The notes: generated by a model from the letters alone, not told the origin. A stretch of 64,000 bases of DNA from UTCFX2 sp963827155 (GCA_963827155.1 CAWGZV010000003.1:496001-560000); one strand, 5' to 3'. Counted from the stretch's first letter, positions 34,434 to 43,699 are shown. A program made the numbers and translations.

Positions 34434-37148
34434 TTAGGTCAGCAAGTTCAATTGGCTGCGGATCTTTTCAGCCGTCGCTTGGTAAGTCTCGAGCTTATCC
34501 CGCTCCCGCTCCACCACGGCTTTAGGGGCTTTCTCAGCGAAGTCCCCTCCCAATAGGCTCTCGAGTCTTTCAATTTGCCTGGACGCGTCCATCAGATCCT
34601 TCATAAGCCGCTGGCGTTCTTCCTCAACATTCACCATCTCACTCAACGGCAGGTAGATCTCCACATTCCCTACCACCAGCGAAATGTGTCCTTCAGGCTT
34701 GCTGACGATCGATTCGAGAATCTCGATCTTTCGAGGATCCAGCCCTGCCAGCGCAGAGATCGAGGCTGCTTGCTCGTGCAGCATCCCGGCTGCCGTCGCC
34801 GATACCAGGGTCGCCGCGATCCGCTGGCTTGGCTTTAGGTTCTTCTCCGAGCGCAGATTGCGGATGCTGCGCACCACCTCCTGCAGCAGCTCGAAATCGT
34901 TGATCTTCTGAGCTTCCCAGCCTTCCTCAGGGCGCGGTTCTGGCCAATCGGCGACGATCAGCGCTTCAGGCCATGGCTTCATCCTATCCGAGATCCGAGA
35001 TGCCAGCGCGGCTTCTTTCAAATGCCCCCAGATCTCCTCCGTGATGAATGGCGTGAAAGGGTGCAGCAGCCTCAGCGAGATATCCAGCACCCGCACCAAT
35101 GTCTCGGCGGTGAGCTTTGCCCTCAAACCGCCTTCGTTCAGCTGCAGCTTCGCGATCTCTACATACCAATCCGCGAATTCTCCCCAGATGAACTCGTAGA
35201 TCTGCCTGCCTGCTTCACCATATTGGAATCCCTGGAACAGCCTCTCTACATCCCGGATCGTCCGCTGCAGTCTGGCCCAGATCCAGGAATCCGCCAGGGT
35301 CCAGTCGGGATTTTCGGAGGCCGTTGGAGCAATCCCCGCAGGCAGGTTCTCCAGCGCAGCGATCACAAACCGTCCCGCGTTCCAGATCTTGTTTGCAAAA
35401 TTGCGGTTCGACTCCACTTTTTTCAGGCTCAGGTTCATGTCGTTGCCAGGGGTCGAGCCCACCAAAAGGGTGAACCGCATCGCATCGGTCCCCAATTCAT
35501 CCATCACCTCGAGCGGATCGATCACATTTCCGTGAGATTTGCTCATCTTTTTACCGCTTTCAGCTCGGATCAGCCCATGCAGGTAGACGGTGTGGAACGG
35601 CGCTTTCCCGGTGAACTCCAGCCCAAACATGATCATTCGCGCCACCCAGAAGAACAGGATGTCGTAGCCCGTTTCCATGTAGCTGGTTGGGTAGAAGTAG
35701 CCCAGGTCCGGCGTTTCCTCCGGCCATCCCAGCGTCGAGAAAGGCCACAATCCGGAGGAAAACCAGGTATCCAGCACATCGGGATCTTGGGTGATATCGG
35801 AGCTGCCGCAGTGCGCGCAACGGCTCGGGTCTTCGCGCTGTGAGGTCATTTTTCCACAGCTCCCACAGTACCAGACCGGAATCCGGTGGCCCCACCACAG
35901 TTGGCGGGAGATGCACCAGTCTTCGATGTTCTCGAGCCAGTTGAAATACACCTTGGTAAACCGTTCTGGCACAATCTGGATGCTCCCGTTACGCACAGCC
36001 TCAAGCGCCGCCTCAGCCAGCGGTTTGATCTTGACAAACCACTGGGTCGAGACCATCGGTTCGATCACTTCTCCGCCGCGCTGGGAGCGAGGCACATTGA
36101 GGGTATACGGCTCCTCTTTCAGCACCAGCCCCGCCGCCCGCATGTCTTCCCAGATCTGCTTGCGAGCTTCAAACCTGTCCAGACCCGCATATGGACCGCC
36201 GTTCTGATTAATCCGCGCTGCTTCGTCAAGCACCGAGATCACCGCCAGGTTGTGCCGCTCGCCGATCTGGTAATCAGTGGGATCGTGCCCAGGCGTCACT
36301 TTGAGCGCTCCGCCGCCAAACTCGCGCTCCACCGCTTCGTCTGCTATCACCGGGATTCTTCGACCCAGGATTGGCACAATCACCTCGCGCCCCAAGAATT
36401 TCTGATAGCGCTCGTCCTCCGGGTGCACAGCCACCGCCGCATCACCCAGGATCGTCTCGGGCCTGGTGGTTGCCACCGGCAGGTATTCCTGCGGGTTGTC
36501 TGCCAGCACATACTTGAAGAAATACAGCGTCCCCGGTTCCTCGGAATACTCCACTTCTAAATCTGAGACCGCCGTGCGCAGCCCGGGAGACCAGTTGATC
36601 AGCCGCGGGCCGCGGTAGATCAGCCCTTTGTCGAAGAGCCGCACAAACGCTTCCCTTACCGCTCGCGACAGCCCAGCATCCAGCGTAAAGCGCTCGCGCT
36701 CCCAATCGCATGAAGCCCCTAATCGCCGGATCTGTCCCGTGATGATCCCCCCGTATTTCTCTTTCCATTCCCAGGTTCGCCGCAGGAATTCATCGCGTCC
36801 GACCTGCTCGCGAGTCAGGCCTTCTTTTGATAGCGCTTTCTCCACCTGCAGCTGAGTTGCAATACCGGCGTGATCCGAGCCTGGCACCCAGAGCGTAGAG
36901 AACCCTTTCATGCGGTGGTAGCGGATCATCAGATCTTCCATTGAAACGAACATCGCGTGTCCGAGGTGCAGCTCACCGGTTACATTCGGAGGTGGGATCG
37001 AGATCACGAAATTAGGCTTTGCCGGGTCGAAGCCAGCTTTCCGTGGGTCGTTCGACGGCTTGAAATAGCCGCTTTTTTCCCACCAATCATAGATCCGTTT
37101 TTCCGTGTCGTGAAAATCATAGGCTTTTGGCAGTGTTTTCTGGTTCAT
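34434..37148 (-). CDS. valS: Valyl-tRNA synthetase
   Basis: The 904-residue protein is a full class Ia synthetase. It has the HIGH motif as HLGHA in PPNVTGELHLGHAMF, a CP1 editing domain (TTRPETILGDAAV, GHDPTDY), the KMSKS motif in GKKMSKSHGNVIDP, a zinc-knuckle-like CGSCGKM...CAHCGSSD insert, an anticodon-binding domain and a C-terminal coiled coil (about 840-904). It charges tRNA-Val and edits threonine. ATG at 37148 has GAGGAG just upstream; the frame runs on for 29 codons into the leader. Expression is controlled by the T-box leader at 37198-37560. Confidence 0.96.
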   Translation of the reverse strand: MNQKTLPKAYDFHDTEKRIYDWWEKSGYFKPSNDPRKAGFDPAKPNFVISIPPPNVTGELHLGHAMFVSMEDLMIRYHRMKGFSTLWVPGSDHAGIATQLQVEKALSKEGLTREQVGRDEFLRRTWEWKEKYGGIITGQIRRLGASCDWERERFTLDAGLSRAVREAFVRLFDKGLIYRGPRLINWSPGLRTAVSDLEVEYSEEPGTLYFFKYVLADNPQEYLPVATTRPETILGDAAVAVHPEDERYQKFLGREVIVPILGRRIPVIADEAVEREFGGGALKVTPGHDPTDYQIGERHNLAVISVLDEAARINQNGGPYAGLDRFEARKQIWEDMRAAGLVLKEEPYTLNVPRSQRGGEVIEPMVSTQWFVKIKPLAEAALEAVRNGSIQIVPERFTKVYFNWLENIEDWCISRQLWWGHRIPVWYCGSCGKMTSQREDPSRCAHCGSSDITQDPDVLDTWFSSGLWPFSTLGWPEETPDLGYFYPTSYMETGYDILFFWVARMIMFGLEFTGKAPFHTVYLHGLIRAESGKKMSKSHGNVIDPLEVMDELGTDAMRFTLLVGSTPGNDMNLSLKKVESNRNFANKIWNAGRFVIAALENLPAGIAPTASENPDWTLADSWIWARLQRTIRDVERLFQGFQYGEAGRQIYEFIWGEFADWYVEIAKLQLNEGGLRAKLTAETLVRVLDISLRLLHPFTPFITEEIWGHLKEAALASRISDRMKPWPEALIVADWPEPRPEEGWEAQKINDFELLQEVVRSIRNLRSEKNLKPSQRIAATLVSATAAGMLHEQAASISALAGLDPRKIEILESIVSKPEGHISLVVGNVEIYLPLSEMVNVEEERQRLMKDLMDASRQIERLESLLGGDFAEKAPKAVVERERDKLETYQATAEKIRSQLNLLT

Positions 37149-37197
37149 GTTCTCCTCGCTCGTCTGCGGTCTGGAACCGCTTAATCCGTAAATTAAG

Positions 37198-37560
37198 AAA
37201 AAAACCCTTCGTCCCAGTTGAGGACGAAAGGTCATCCCTTCCGCGGTACCACCTCAATTCGCCAGCGCTTAGCTGGCGCTCTTATCCTTGGCAGGCTTAA
37301 GAATGCAATGCCGATCAAGGCTGCGCGCTAACGGGCTTACCCGTGCCGGTCTACTCTCCCGTTCTATTTTGGTTTTGGCGAGCCGCTCTTGGGGAGCAGA
37401 ACCTTAATCTTCCACATCGCCTGCTCAACCAAATTAGATCGTGGATTTCTTCGGCAAATCATCCGGGCGACTTTCGGTTCAGGCTGCCTGTGGGGGTTTC
37501 CAGCCGCTGACCGCTCCTTCTCTGATCAGGCTCCCCCGAACCTACTCCTCCCGGAGGTGT
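37198..37560 (-). promoter_or_regulatory. T-box riboswitch in the valS leader, specifier GUC (valine)
   Basis: The minus strand contains the conserved T-box sequence GGTGGTACCGCGG (+ strand 37241-37253) and a downstream terminator, CCTTTCGTCC-tcaact-GGGACGAAGG followed by seven T's (+ 37198-37204). Stem I closes with CCGGG/CCCGG (+ 37550-37554 and 37463-37467). Above it lie an internal loop with AGTA on one side and GAAAGTCG on the other, then GGTTC/GAACC. GTC in that loop (+ 37469-37471) is a valine codon, matching valS. Uncharged tRNA-Val should favour the antiterminator. Confidence 0.93.
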
Positions 37561-37611
37561 TGCTATTCGATTGGCTGAACTGAAAAACCGAAAGGACTCT
37601 TCAGAGCTTAA

Positions 37612-37640
37612 ATTATACCTTTGATGTTTTCGCTCGGCAA
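37612..37640 (-). promoter_or_regulatory. valS: Sigma-70-type promoter of valS
   Basis: On the minus strand, TTGCCG (37635-37640) and TATAAT (37612-37617) are 17 bases apart, directly upstream of the T-box leader. Confidence 0.75.
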
Positions 37641-37787
37641 GGTTAATATTCGGTTAAGTTTGCTTGATTTTGAGCCTCGTTTGTGCTATCCTACTCACAC
37701 ACTGCTTTTGAAAGCAAGGCAATCAGACGTCCCCTTGTCAAACCAAAGCTTTGAAAAAAATTTTCTCCGCCGCGCGCTGGAGGGGTA

Positions 37788-38693
37788 ATGATTCAACGAG
37801 AACGGATCGCCGATAATGTCTATTCTTTCCAGAGTGAAGTGTATGCTCAAGTCACCGCCGGCGTCGTAGTCGGCCCGAACTGGGCTGTCTTGATTGACAC
37901 CCTGGCAACTCCTGATGAATCGCTCTCCATCCGTGATTTTGTCGAGCAAGAGCTGAACGTCCCTCTTCGCTATATCGTCGATACCCACAGCCATGCAGAC
38001 CATGCCTGGGGAAACTGTTTCTTCCCTGGAACAACCGTGATCAGCCATCCGCTTTGCCGGGAATACCTGGATACGACCGGCAGAGCGGCGTTGGAAGTAT
38101 CCCGCCGCACCAGCCAGGTTTTCCGCAATGTCAAGATCGTTCTGCCTCAGATCACATTTAATCAAGGGGAAATGAATCTGCGGGTCGGTAAGAAAACCCT
38201 GACGATCTTCCCTCTGCCTGGTCACACCCTGGATAATCTCGGCATTCTGGTGGAGGAAGACCGCGTCCTTTTTGCTGGGGATGCCGCCATGCCGCTTCCT
38301 TACATTGTCGATGGCAACCTGGAGGACTTATCCACTTCGCTTAAGAGAATCGCAAAATTAGGCCTGGAAAACATCGTCCAGGGGCATGGCGATATCGTCT
38401 TGCGCGGTGAGATTGATAACTACATTAAAGAAAACCTGGCTTATCTCTCGAATATCCGCAAGGTAGTTCGTAAAGCCGCCCGCAGGAAATATCCCCAAGA
38501 AGTCCTGGATGAGGCTGTGATCGAATTGTGCGGAAAAAGCCGCGTCCTGATTGGCGGATTGGCCGGTGAGCTGCATCGCCGAAATCTGCGCGCTTTATAC
38601 CGCCAGATGTATGGAGAGATGCCTGTTTTGCCGTCCGAAGACGAGGATTTAGACGAAGATTACCCCAGCGAAGAGTTCGATGAGGATGATTGA
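37788..38693 (+). CDS. MBL-fold hydrolase with an acidic C-terminal tail
   Basis: This 301-residue metallo-beta-lactamase-fold protein has metal ligands in DTHSHADHAWGN (about residues 64-75), PLPGHTLDN, LFAGDAAMP and VQGHGD. It resembles the class-B-lactamase or quinoprotein-relay-like subgroup, but no specific activity can be assigned. Residues about 205-275 form an added helical region, and the last 22 residues are highly acidic (DEDLDEDYPSEEFDEDD), which is unusual for this fold and may mediate contacts. It is divergent from valS; no clear ribosome site other than GGAGGG (37780-37785, close to the ATG) is seen. Confidence 0.82.
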   Translation: MIQRERIADNVYSFQSEVYAQVTAGVVVGPNWAVLIDTLATPDESLSIRDFVEQELNVPLRYIVDTHSHADHAWGNCFFPGTTVISHPLCREYLDTTGRAALEVSRRTSQVFRNVKIVLPQITFNQGEMNLRVGKKTLTIFPLPGHTLDNLGILVEEDRVLFAGDAAMPLPYIVDGNLEDLSTSLKRIAKLGLENIVQGHGDIVLRGEIDNYIKENLAYLSNIRKVVRKAARRKYPQEVLDEAVIELCGKSRVLIGGLAGELHRRNLRALYRQMYGEMPVLPSEDEDLDEDYPSEEFDEDD

Positions 38694-38726
38694 GTTCGAT
38701 TTACAATCTTACCAGAGCAGTTAAAT

Positions 38727-39383
38727 TTAGCTTGGTGTAGATTTTCTTGCAAAAATCCCGACCCGCCGCTCCGTGCCCTGGATCAAGCGCTTGATATTCG
38801 GGCGTAAAGCCCAGGTTACCAGAATCAGGGTCAGCAGCCCGTAAAATCCATATTGCCAGGGCGTCCCCACATATGCTGCCCGGACGAACAGGATGATCAC
38901 AATCGCTACCGCGGCTGCGATAGATGCCAGTGAAGCATAACCAACGATAAAAATAAAGAACAGGATGATGGGGATTACTAAGAGCGCTACCGGAGGCCAG
39001 AAAGCCATTGCTGCTCCCAGGTTCGGCCCGGTGCCTGCCCCGGCATTCCAACGCTTCGTGATAAGGTAAAGCCAGATCGACCAGTTGTGCCCGAATACAG
39101 CCGCCGCCCCAGCCAGCACCTGAGGCCAGACCGCGTCCGGCATCAGACCGCGGGCGAGGTAGATGGCAGTGAAACCTTTCAAAAAATCTAAAACCCCGGT
39201 CAAGGCGCCCAACCAAATGCCGCCGGCTCGCATTGCGTTCGTTCCGCCTGTCCGGCCGCTTCCAATTTGAGTGATATCCTGGCGCTTGAAGATTTTGATC
39301 ACCAGGTAGCCCATTGGGATCGATCCAATACCATAGCCGAGTACCAAAATTATCAGACTTGTCCAGACCAATTCGCCACTCAC
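38727..39383 (-). CDS. plsY: PlsY-type acyl-phosphate:glycerol-3-phosphate acyltransferase
   Basis: This 218-residue, five-to-six-helix membrane protein shows the PlsY hallmarks GSIPMGYLV, GSGRTGGTNAMR (phosphate-binding motif 1) and GHNWSIWL. The third motif, usually FxGGKGVAT, reads RWNAGAGTGPNLGAA, so this is a divergent branch. PlsY moves an acyl group from acyl-phosphate to glycerol-3-phosphate, starting phospholipid synthesis. PlsX is not in this window. The gene converges with the MBL gene and has its own start, without visible operon partners. Confidence 0.82.
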   Translation of the reverse strand: MSGELVWTSLIILVLGYGIGSIPMGYLVIKIFKRQDITQIGSGRTGGTNAMRAGGIWLGALTGVLDFLKGFTAIYLARGLMPDAVWPQVLAGAAAVFGHNWSIWLYLITKRWNAGAGTGPNLGAAMAFWPPVALLVIPIILFFIFIVGYASLASIAAAVAIVIILFVRAAYVGTPWQYGFYGLLTLILVTWALRPNIKRLIQGTERRVGIFARKSTPS

Positions 39384-39471
39384 TGCTGTTCTCCTCGAAA
39401 CAAACTCAATCCAGCTACGAATCCGAGCCTGTCTTCAAACAAATATAACACTATTACTCCGGAATCGTTGC

Positions 39472-39912
39472 TCAGCTTTCGTCCACCAGGATAATCTCAA
39501 TCTGGCGGGCAATCCCGTCCCGAATCGCGTAGCCCCTGCATTCCCATCTGCCGTTTGGCCGCGACCAGATCAGATAAGCCGCCTCCGGGTAGTAAGCCTC
39601 CCGGATATCCGTCTCTGACGGTCCGATTGGGAGCGAGAGATGGGAGTGGTAAATCCCCACCAGCTCCAGAGCTTGATTTTCGATTTCGACGAACGCCCTC
39701 AGCTGTTCATTAGGATCCATCTGGTAGCGAAACGGGTTGTGCAGGATATTGGTGGTGGGAATGACCCGCTCGGCGGCATATTGATCTCCAAAGATCCTGC
39801 CTGCCAGCAGCCCGCATGCCTCTTCCGTGGGGAGTTTTTCGATCTCAGCCAGCATCATCAGGTGGAGAGAGACGGGGATCACGATGGAATTCGGAGCGTG
39901 GGAAGCCAGCAT
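39472..39912 (-). CDS. JAMM/MPN+ domain metallopeptidase (JAB family)
   Basis: The 146-residue protein is a stand-alone JAMM domain: Glu in EEACGLLAG (about residues 30-38) and the zinc motif HSHLSLPIGPSETD (about 93-106), a complete HxH-x7-S-x2-D. Such bacterial proteins remove ubiquitin-like or sulfur-carrier tags, or process cysteine-synthesis carriers. No ubiquitin-like, ThiF or MoaD gene is nearby, so its partner is unknown. The ATG has TGAGGA upstream, and its start lies 7 bases downstream of the membrane-protein stop, suggesting a two-gene operon. Confidence 0.88.
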   Translation of the reverse strand: MLASHAPNSIVIPVSLHLMMLAEIEKLPTEEACGLLAGRIFGDQYAAERVIPTTNILHNPFRYQMDPNEQLRAFVEIENQALELVGIYHSHLSLPIGPSETDIREAYYPEAAYLIWSRPNGRWECRGYAIRDGIARQIEIILVDES

Positions 39913-39919
39913 GAAATCC

Positions 39920-40741
39920 TCAATTGATCAGCAGCGCCGCGATCCACACAATCGCCAGAATAATCACTGGCTCAACCAGCGCTTTTTGTGGTGCTTCCCC
40001 TTTGCTGAGATCGCTGAAGAAATGGGTCAGGCCGTAAGCCGGTCCGAGCAAAGCCAGCCCGAATGAGACCGGCGAGAGCGGTGAATAATGCAAAGCCGAT
40101 GCAATCTGCACCGTGATCAGCGTGACCACCGTCGCATCCAAGAATGCCCAACTTGTTGGTCTCTGCAAGCGCAAGATCCTCAGGCTGACCAGGAAAACGG
40201 CAATTGCCAGGGTAGGTAGCAGGAAGAACAGGCGCATCCCGCTGTAGCGCACGGCTGTGGCGAGCATAAGAAATAGTGCAAACGCCAATGCGGTCAAGCC
40301 GGCTGCTGCGGGAGGCTGGCGCAGGTCGCTGGGATCGACGACGATATATTCGGCGATCAGCACCAGCAGCATCAGCAACCCGGCAACGCTGAGACCGAGC
40401 CACCAGATTATGCTGATCGGGAGCTGAAGCAGCGGCAAACCGATCGCCCATGCCGTGACCCCGGGCAGCAGCCAGTGTTCGAATAATTTTGAGGTCTTCA
40501 GGTGTGGGTGTTCTCGCAGCAGCCAGTCTGCCCCGCTTGCGGTCATTCCTGCAACTACCAAAGCCGTTAGCTCCTGCACCCCGAAACGAAATCCAATATA
40601 AAAACCGGGAAGCTGCACTGAAAGCTCGCCTCCTGGCAGTTGGATGAAATGCGCCAGGGCATAAGAGCTCAGGATCAATGCCGTCACGGTGCTCATTCGC
40701 TCTGCACCCGGTAAATGCGTATGCCGTCCGCCTTCAGCCAT
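39920..40741 (-). CDS. Polytopic membrane protein, about eight transmembrane segments, unknown function
   Basis: The product is about 273 residues with around eight hydrophobic helices and short polar loops (a hydrophilic segment HPHLKTSKLFEH, and DPSDLRQPP). There is no enzymatic signature. A start at 40741 is likely but not certain: the frame also opens at 40777, and another ATG lies at 40696 next to the first helix. The JAMM peptidase gene follows directly, so a link between the two is possible but unproven. The promoter region is shared with the divergent glycosyltransferase. Confidence 0.65.
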   Translation of the reverse strand: MAEGGRHTHLPGAERMSTVTALILSSYALAHFIQLPGGELSVQLPGFYIGFRFGVQELTALVVAGMTASGADWLLREHPHLKTSKLFEHWLLPGVTAWAIGLPLLQLPISIIWWLGLSVAGLLMLLVLIAEYIVVDPSDLRQPPAAAGLTALAFALFLMLATAVRYSGMRLFFLLPTLAIAVFLVSLRILRLQRPTSWAFLDATVVTLITVQIASALHYSPLSPVSFGLALLGPAYGLTHFFSDLSKGEAPQKALVEPVIILAIVWIAALLIN

Positions 40742-40848
40742 ACCGCCGATTCTACCTGCCAGCAGGGCTTCTGCCAAGCTGTTCTCAGCTTGCCAGTCAG
40801 AGCTATTGGGCTATATGCTGGCTTAATCTGCTGGCGCGTCTGGCTGGC

Positions 40849-40877
40849 TTGACGTTTTCCCTCGTTTCGCTTAGGAT
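40849..40877 (+). promoter_or_regulatory. Sigma-70-type promoter of the glycosyltransferase-yraN-miaA operon
   Basis: TTGACG (40849-40854) and TAGGAT (40872-40877) are 17 bases apart, 48 bases before the start of the glycosyltransferase gene. Confidence 0.65.
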
Positions 40878-40925
40878 AACACTACCCAATCCCAATCAAC
40901 ATAAAGTGGAGGGCAAGGAGTATTT

Positions 40926-42128
40926 ATGCGCATAGGGATGATGGCTGATGTCTACAAGCCTCACGTCAGTGGGATCACCACCTACCTCTCGCTGAATAAA
41001 AAATATCTCGAAGCAAGAGGTCACGAAGTTTTCATCTTCACCTTCAGCGAAGAAGAATACCGAGACGATGAGGAAAATGTCATTCGCTCACCGGGGCTGC
41101 CGCTTTTGGATACCGGATATTACATCAGCTTGCGCTATTCTCCAGAAGCACGCAAGCTGCTGCGAACCATGGATATTGCCCACGTCCACCATCCATTCCT
41201 AAGCGGCTCGCTGGCTTTGCTTTACTGCCAGCGCCGAAATATTCCGGTCGTCTTCACGAACCATACCCGTTATGACCTCTATTCGCAGGTCTATCTGCCG
41301 CCGATGATCGATGTCTTGGGTATTACGGCGCTTAAATCATACCTTCCGTCCTTCTGCAAATCCTGCAACCTCGTTGTTGCCCCTTCGCCCGGGCTGAGGG
41401 ATATTCTGATTAATTTCGGTGTGACCGCCTTCATCGATGTGGTCCCGAACGGAGTCGATCTGCGCCCCTTCCGTCCGCCCGTCGAGCCAGCAAACCGTTC
41501 CGACTATGGCTTGACCGCTTCAGATGTGGTCCTGGCTTACTTAGGTCGCCTCGGCCCCGAGAAAAACCTCCCCTTCCTGCTTCGATCGTTCAGCGGAGCG
41601 GTTCAGGCTTATCCGCAAGCTCGCCTGATCATCATCGGAGACGGACCAGAGCGCCAAAGCCTGGAGGAGTTGGCAAGCCATATTGGTCTTGGCGATTCGG
41701 TCCGATTCATTGGGTCTGTGCCTTATGACCACATCCCCGATTATCTCGCCATGTCAGATGCCTTCGTAACCGCCTCGGTGACTGAAGTTCATCCGCTGAC
41801 AGTGATTGAGGCGATGGCTGCCGGTCTGCCGGTTTTGGGCATATCATCTCCCGGCGTGGGGGACTTGGTTCAGGATGGAGAAAACGGTTTCCTGGCTGCC
41901 CAAGAAGACCTGGCAGTGTTTACTGCAAAAATGGTTCGCCTTGTGGGAGAAAATGAATCTCGAAAAAATCTGGGCGCCCGCGCCTTGGAGCTGGTGCAGG
42001 ATTACGCGATCGAAAAGACCACTGCGATGATGGAAGAGCGCTACCAGCGTGTGATCGAACAGGCAAGAGACAAAGACCGCAGCCTGCGCGGCCGCTTCTC
42101 TCATTGGCTGAACGGTGTGCGCGCATGA
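40926..42128 (+). CDS. GT4 family glycosyltransferase (diacylglycerol glycosyltransferase-like)
   Basis: The 400-residue GT-B enzyme has an N-terminal acceptor domain (MADVYKPHVSGITTYL, HVHHPFLSG, FTNHTRYD) and a C-terminal nucleotide-sugar domain (YLGRLGPEKN, IIGDGPERQSLEE, VTEVHPLTVIEAMAAGLPV with the EX7E motif). The N-terminus resembles 1,2-diacylglycerol 3-glucosyltransferases, so glycolipid synthesis at the membrane is a reasonable guess. AAGGAG lies 6 bases before the ATG. The stop overlaps the yraN start (ATGA), so translation is coupled to yraN and then miaA. Confidence 0.87.
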   Translation: MRIGMMADVYKPHVSGITTYLSLNKKYLEARGHEVFIFTFSEEEYRDDEENVIRSPGLPLLDTGYYISLRYSPEARKLLRTMDIAHVHHPFLSGSLALLYCQRRNIPVVFTNHTRYDLYSQVYLPPMIDVLGITALKSYLPSFCKSCNLVVAPSPGLRDILINFGVTAFIDVVPNGVDLRPFRPPVEPANRSDYGLTASDVVLAYLGRLGPEKNLPFLLRSFSGAVQAYPQARLIIIGDGPERQSLEELASHIGLGDSVRFIGSVPYDHIPDYLAMSDAFVTASVTEVHPLTVIEAMAAGLPVLGISSPGVGDLVQDGENGFLAAQEDLAVFTAKMVRLVGENESRKNLGARALELVQDYAIEKTTAMMEERYQRVIEQARDKDRSLRGRFSHWLNGVRA

Positions 42129-42595
42129 AAACTAGCCGGCAGCGCCTCGGGTCCTGGGGGGAGGATCTCGCTGCCAATTTCCTGCGCGAGCGCGGCTTTG
42201 AAATCCTCGGGCGAAACGTACGCACCGCTTACGGCGAGATCGATCTGGTCGCTTGTCGATCGTCTAACTTCACCGTCGGACCATCTCCCGACTGCTCGAC
42301 GAGCCAATCTGCCGGTTCCCAGGCTTGCCAGTCGAACCCCGACCGGTCCTCGCCATTGGTCGTTTTTGTTGAAGTCAAAACCCGCACCTCCACAGAATTC
42401 GGCTACCCGGAGGCTTCGATTACCCCCGCAAAGCAAGTTCATTTGCTCGCTTCGGCTCGGGAATACCTCCGCCTCCATCCCGACCTGGACGGCGACTGGA
42501 GGGTGGATGTGATCGCCATCTTGCATCCCGATCCACTCTCCTCGCCGGAGATCCGTCACTTTGAAAATGCCGTCACTTCCGCTGGCTCCCCCTGA
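42125..42595 (+). CDS. yraN: YraN family protein (UPF0102) with an internal insertion
   Basis: The 156-residue protein has the endonuclease-like core of UPF0102: LGSWGEDLAANFLRERGFEI, YGEIDLVA and FVEVKTRTSTEFGYPEASI, giving the D...ExK pattern of nuclease folds. Between IDLVA and FVEVKTR lie about 37 residues rich in Ser, Pro and Cys where family members have only a few. The insertion is unusual and keeps the frame. The role of YraN is poorly known; it often sits beside ribonuclease HII or replication genes. It overlaps both the glycosyltransferase (4 bases) and miaA (29 bases). Confidence 0.82.
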   Translation: MKTSRQRLGSWGEDLAANFLRERGFEILGRNVRTAYGEIDLVACRSSNFTVGPSPDCSTSQSAGSQACQSNPDRSSPLVVFVEVKTRTSTEFGYPEASITPAKQVHLLASAREYLRLHPDLDGDWRVDVIAILHPDPLSSPEIRHFENAVTSAGSP

Positions 42596-43553
42596 TCAAT
42601 TCTCATCCCGGCATCTGCCGCCGCTGATCGTCCTGCTTGGACCGACCGCAGTCGGAAAAACTGAGATCGCGATCAGACTCGCGGAAAGCATGAATGCGGA
42701 GATTGTTTCCGCAGATTCGCGCCTTTTCTACCGCGGCATGGATATCGGCACCGCCAAGCCTTCGGCAGAAGACCGCCGGCGCGTCCCGCATTACCTCATC
42801 GATGTCGCCAACCCAGACGAGGTCTGGAGCCTGGCGGTGTTTCAAACCCAAGCCCGCGCTGCCGTCAGCGGCATCCTTGCTCGCGGCCGCCTCCCGCTGC
42901 TGGTCGGAGGCACCGGACAATATTTGCGGGCTGTCACCCAGGGCTGGCAGCCCCCTCGGATTGAACCAGACCCCTCTCTGCGCCTCGCTCTGGAGAATTG
43001 GGCAGGTCAGATCGGCCCGGACGGTCTGCACCAGCGCCTGGCTGTGCTGGACCCCGCTGCTGCTCGCCAGATCGACCCCCGCAACCTGCGCCGCACGGTC
43101 CGCGCCCTCGAGGTCATCTTCACCAGCGGTCAGCTTTTTTCTGCTCAGCGGATCTTAGCGCCCTCTCCTTACCGGCTCCTCCAATTAGGTCTGATCCGCC
43201 CACGCCTCGAGCTTTACGCCCGCATCGATGCCCGCATCGCCGGGATGCTCGAATCTGGGCTGGTGGCTGAAGTGCACGGCCTGCTTGAGCGCGGGATATC
43301 GCCTGAATCGCCGGCTTTCTCTGCCATCGGCTACCATGAGATCGCCGCCCATCTGGGTGGGGAGACTTCTCTCGCTGAGGCGGTTAAACTCATCCAGCGC
43401 CGCACCCGCACTTACGTTCGCCGCCAGGCTAACTGGTTTAAACCCGATGATCCCGAGATCCACTGGTTTCAGGCATCTCCCGATCCGCTGCCGGCGATCC
43501 AGCAGCTCGTCGGGCAGTTCCTTCATGAAGGGCCGCATGTCTGGAATGAATAA
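42567..43553 (+). CDS. miaA: tRNA dimethylallyltransferase (MiaA)
   Basis: The 328-residue enzyme has the P-loop LLGPTAVGKTEIAI, SADSRLFYRGMDIGTAKPS, the VPHYLIDV segment, VGGTGQYLRAV and the RRTRTYVRRQANWF region, all diagnostic of MiaA. It adds dimethylallyl to A37 of tRNAs that read UNN codons, using DMAPP from the isoprenoid pathway. The gene starts inside yraN, with no clear ribosome site, so translation is probably coupled. Its product length and motifs are complete. A promoter for the downstream fadD gene begins 46 bases after the stop. Confidence 0.93.
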   Translation: MPSLPLAPPDQFSSRHLPPLIVLLGPTAVGKTEIAIRLAESMNAEIVSADSRLFYRGMDIGTAKPSAEDRRRVPHYLIDVANPDEVWSLAVFQTQARAAVSGILARGRLPLLVGGTGQYLRAVTQGWQPPRIEPDPSLRLALENWAGQIGPDGLHQRLAVLDPAAARQIDPRNLRRTVRALEVIFTSGQLFSAQRILAPSPYRLLQLGLIRPRLELYARIDARIAGMLESGLVAEVHGLLERGISPESPAFSAIGYHEIAAHLGGETSLAEAVKLIQRRTRTYVRRQANWFKPDDPEIHWFQASPDPLPAIQQLVGQFLHEGPHVWNE

Positions 43554-43598
43554 TCAAAAAAAATCCACCTGAATTCCCCCAGATTCCACCGGATTTAT

Positions 43599-43627
43599 TT
43601 GACAACCGGATTAAATTTCTCTATACT
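43599..43627 (+). promoter_or_regulatory. Strong sigma-70-type promoter of fadD
   Basis: A perfect TTGACA (43599-43604) and TATACT (43622-43627), 17 bases apart, stand about 70 bases upstream of the acyl-CoA ligase start. Confidence 0.85.
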
Positions 43628-43699
43628 TGAATAGGTGAGTTTTTCCTCGCGATCGATTAGCAAACGGAATAGTCTCGAGTTTGTTCAAAGGAGGAGTAA

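Noticed and set aside
38727..39383. PlsY lacking its GGKG motif as a sign of inactivity
   Set aside because: The region reads as a divergent version (NAGAGTGPNLG) of the glycine-rich loop, so loss of function is not supported.
43558..43572. Identical 14-mer AAAATCCACCTGAA also at about 55030
   Set aside because: Matches of this length are expected by chance in 64 kb and the flanks do not agree.
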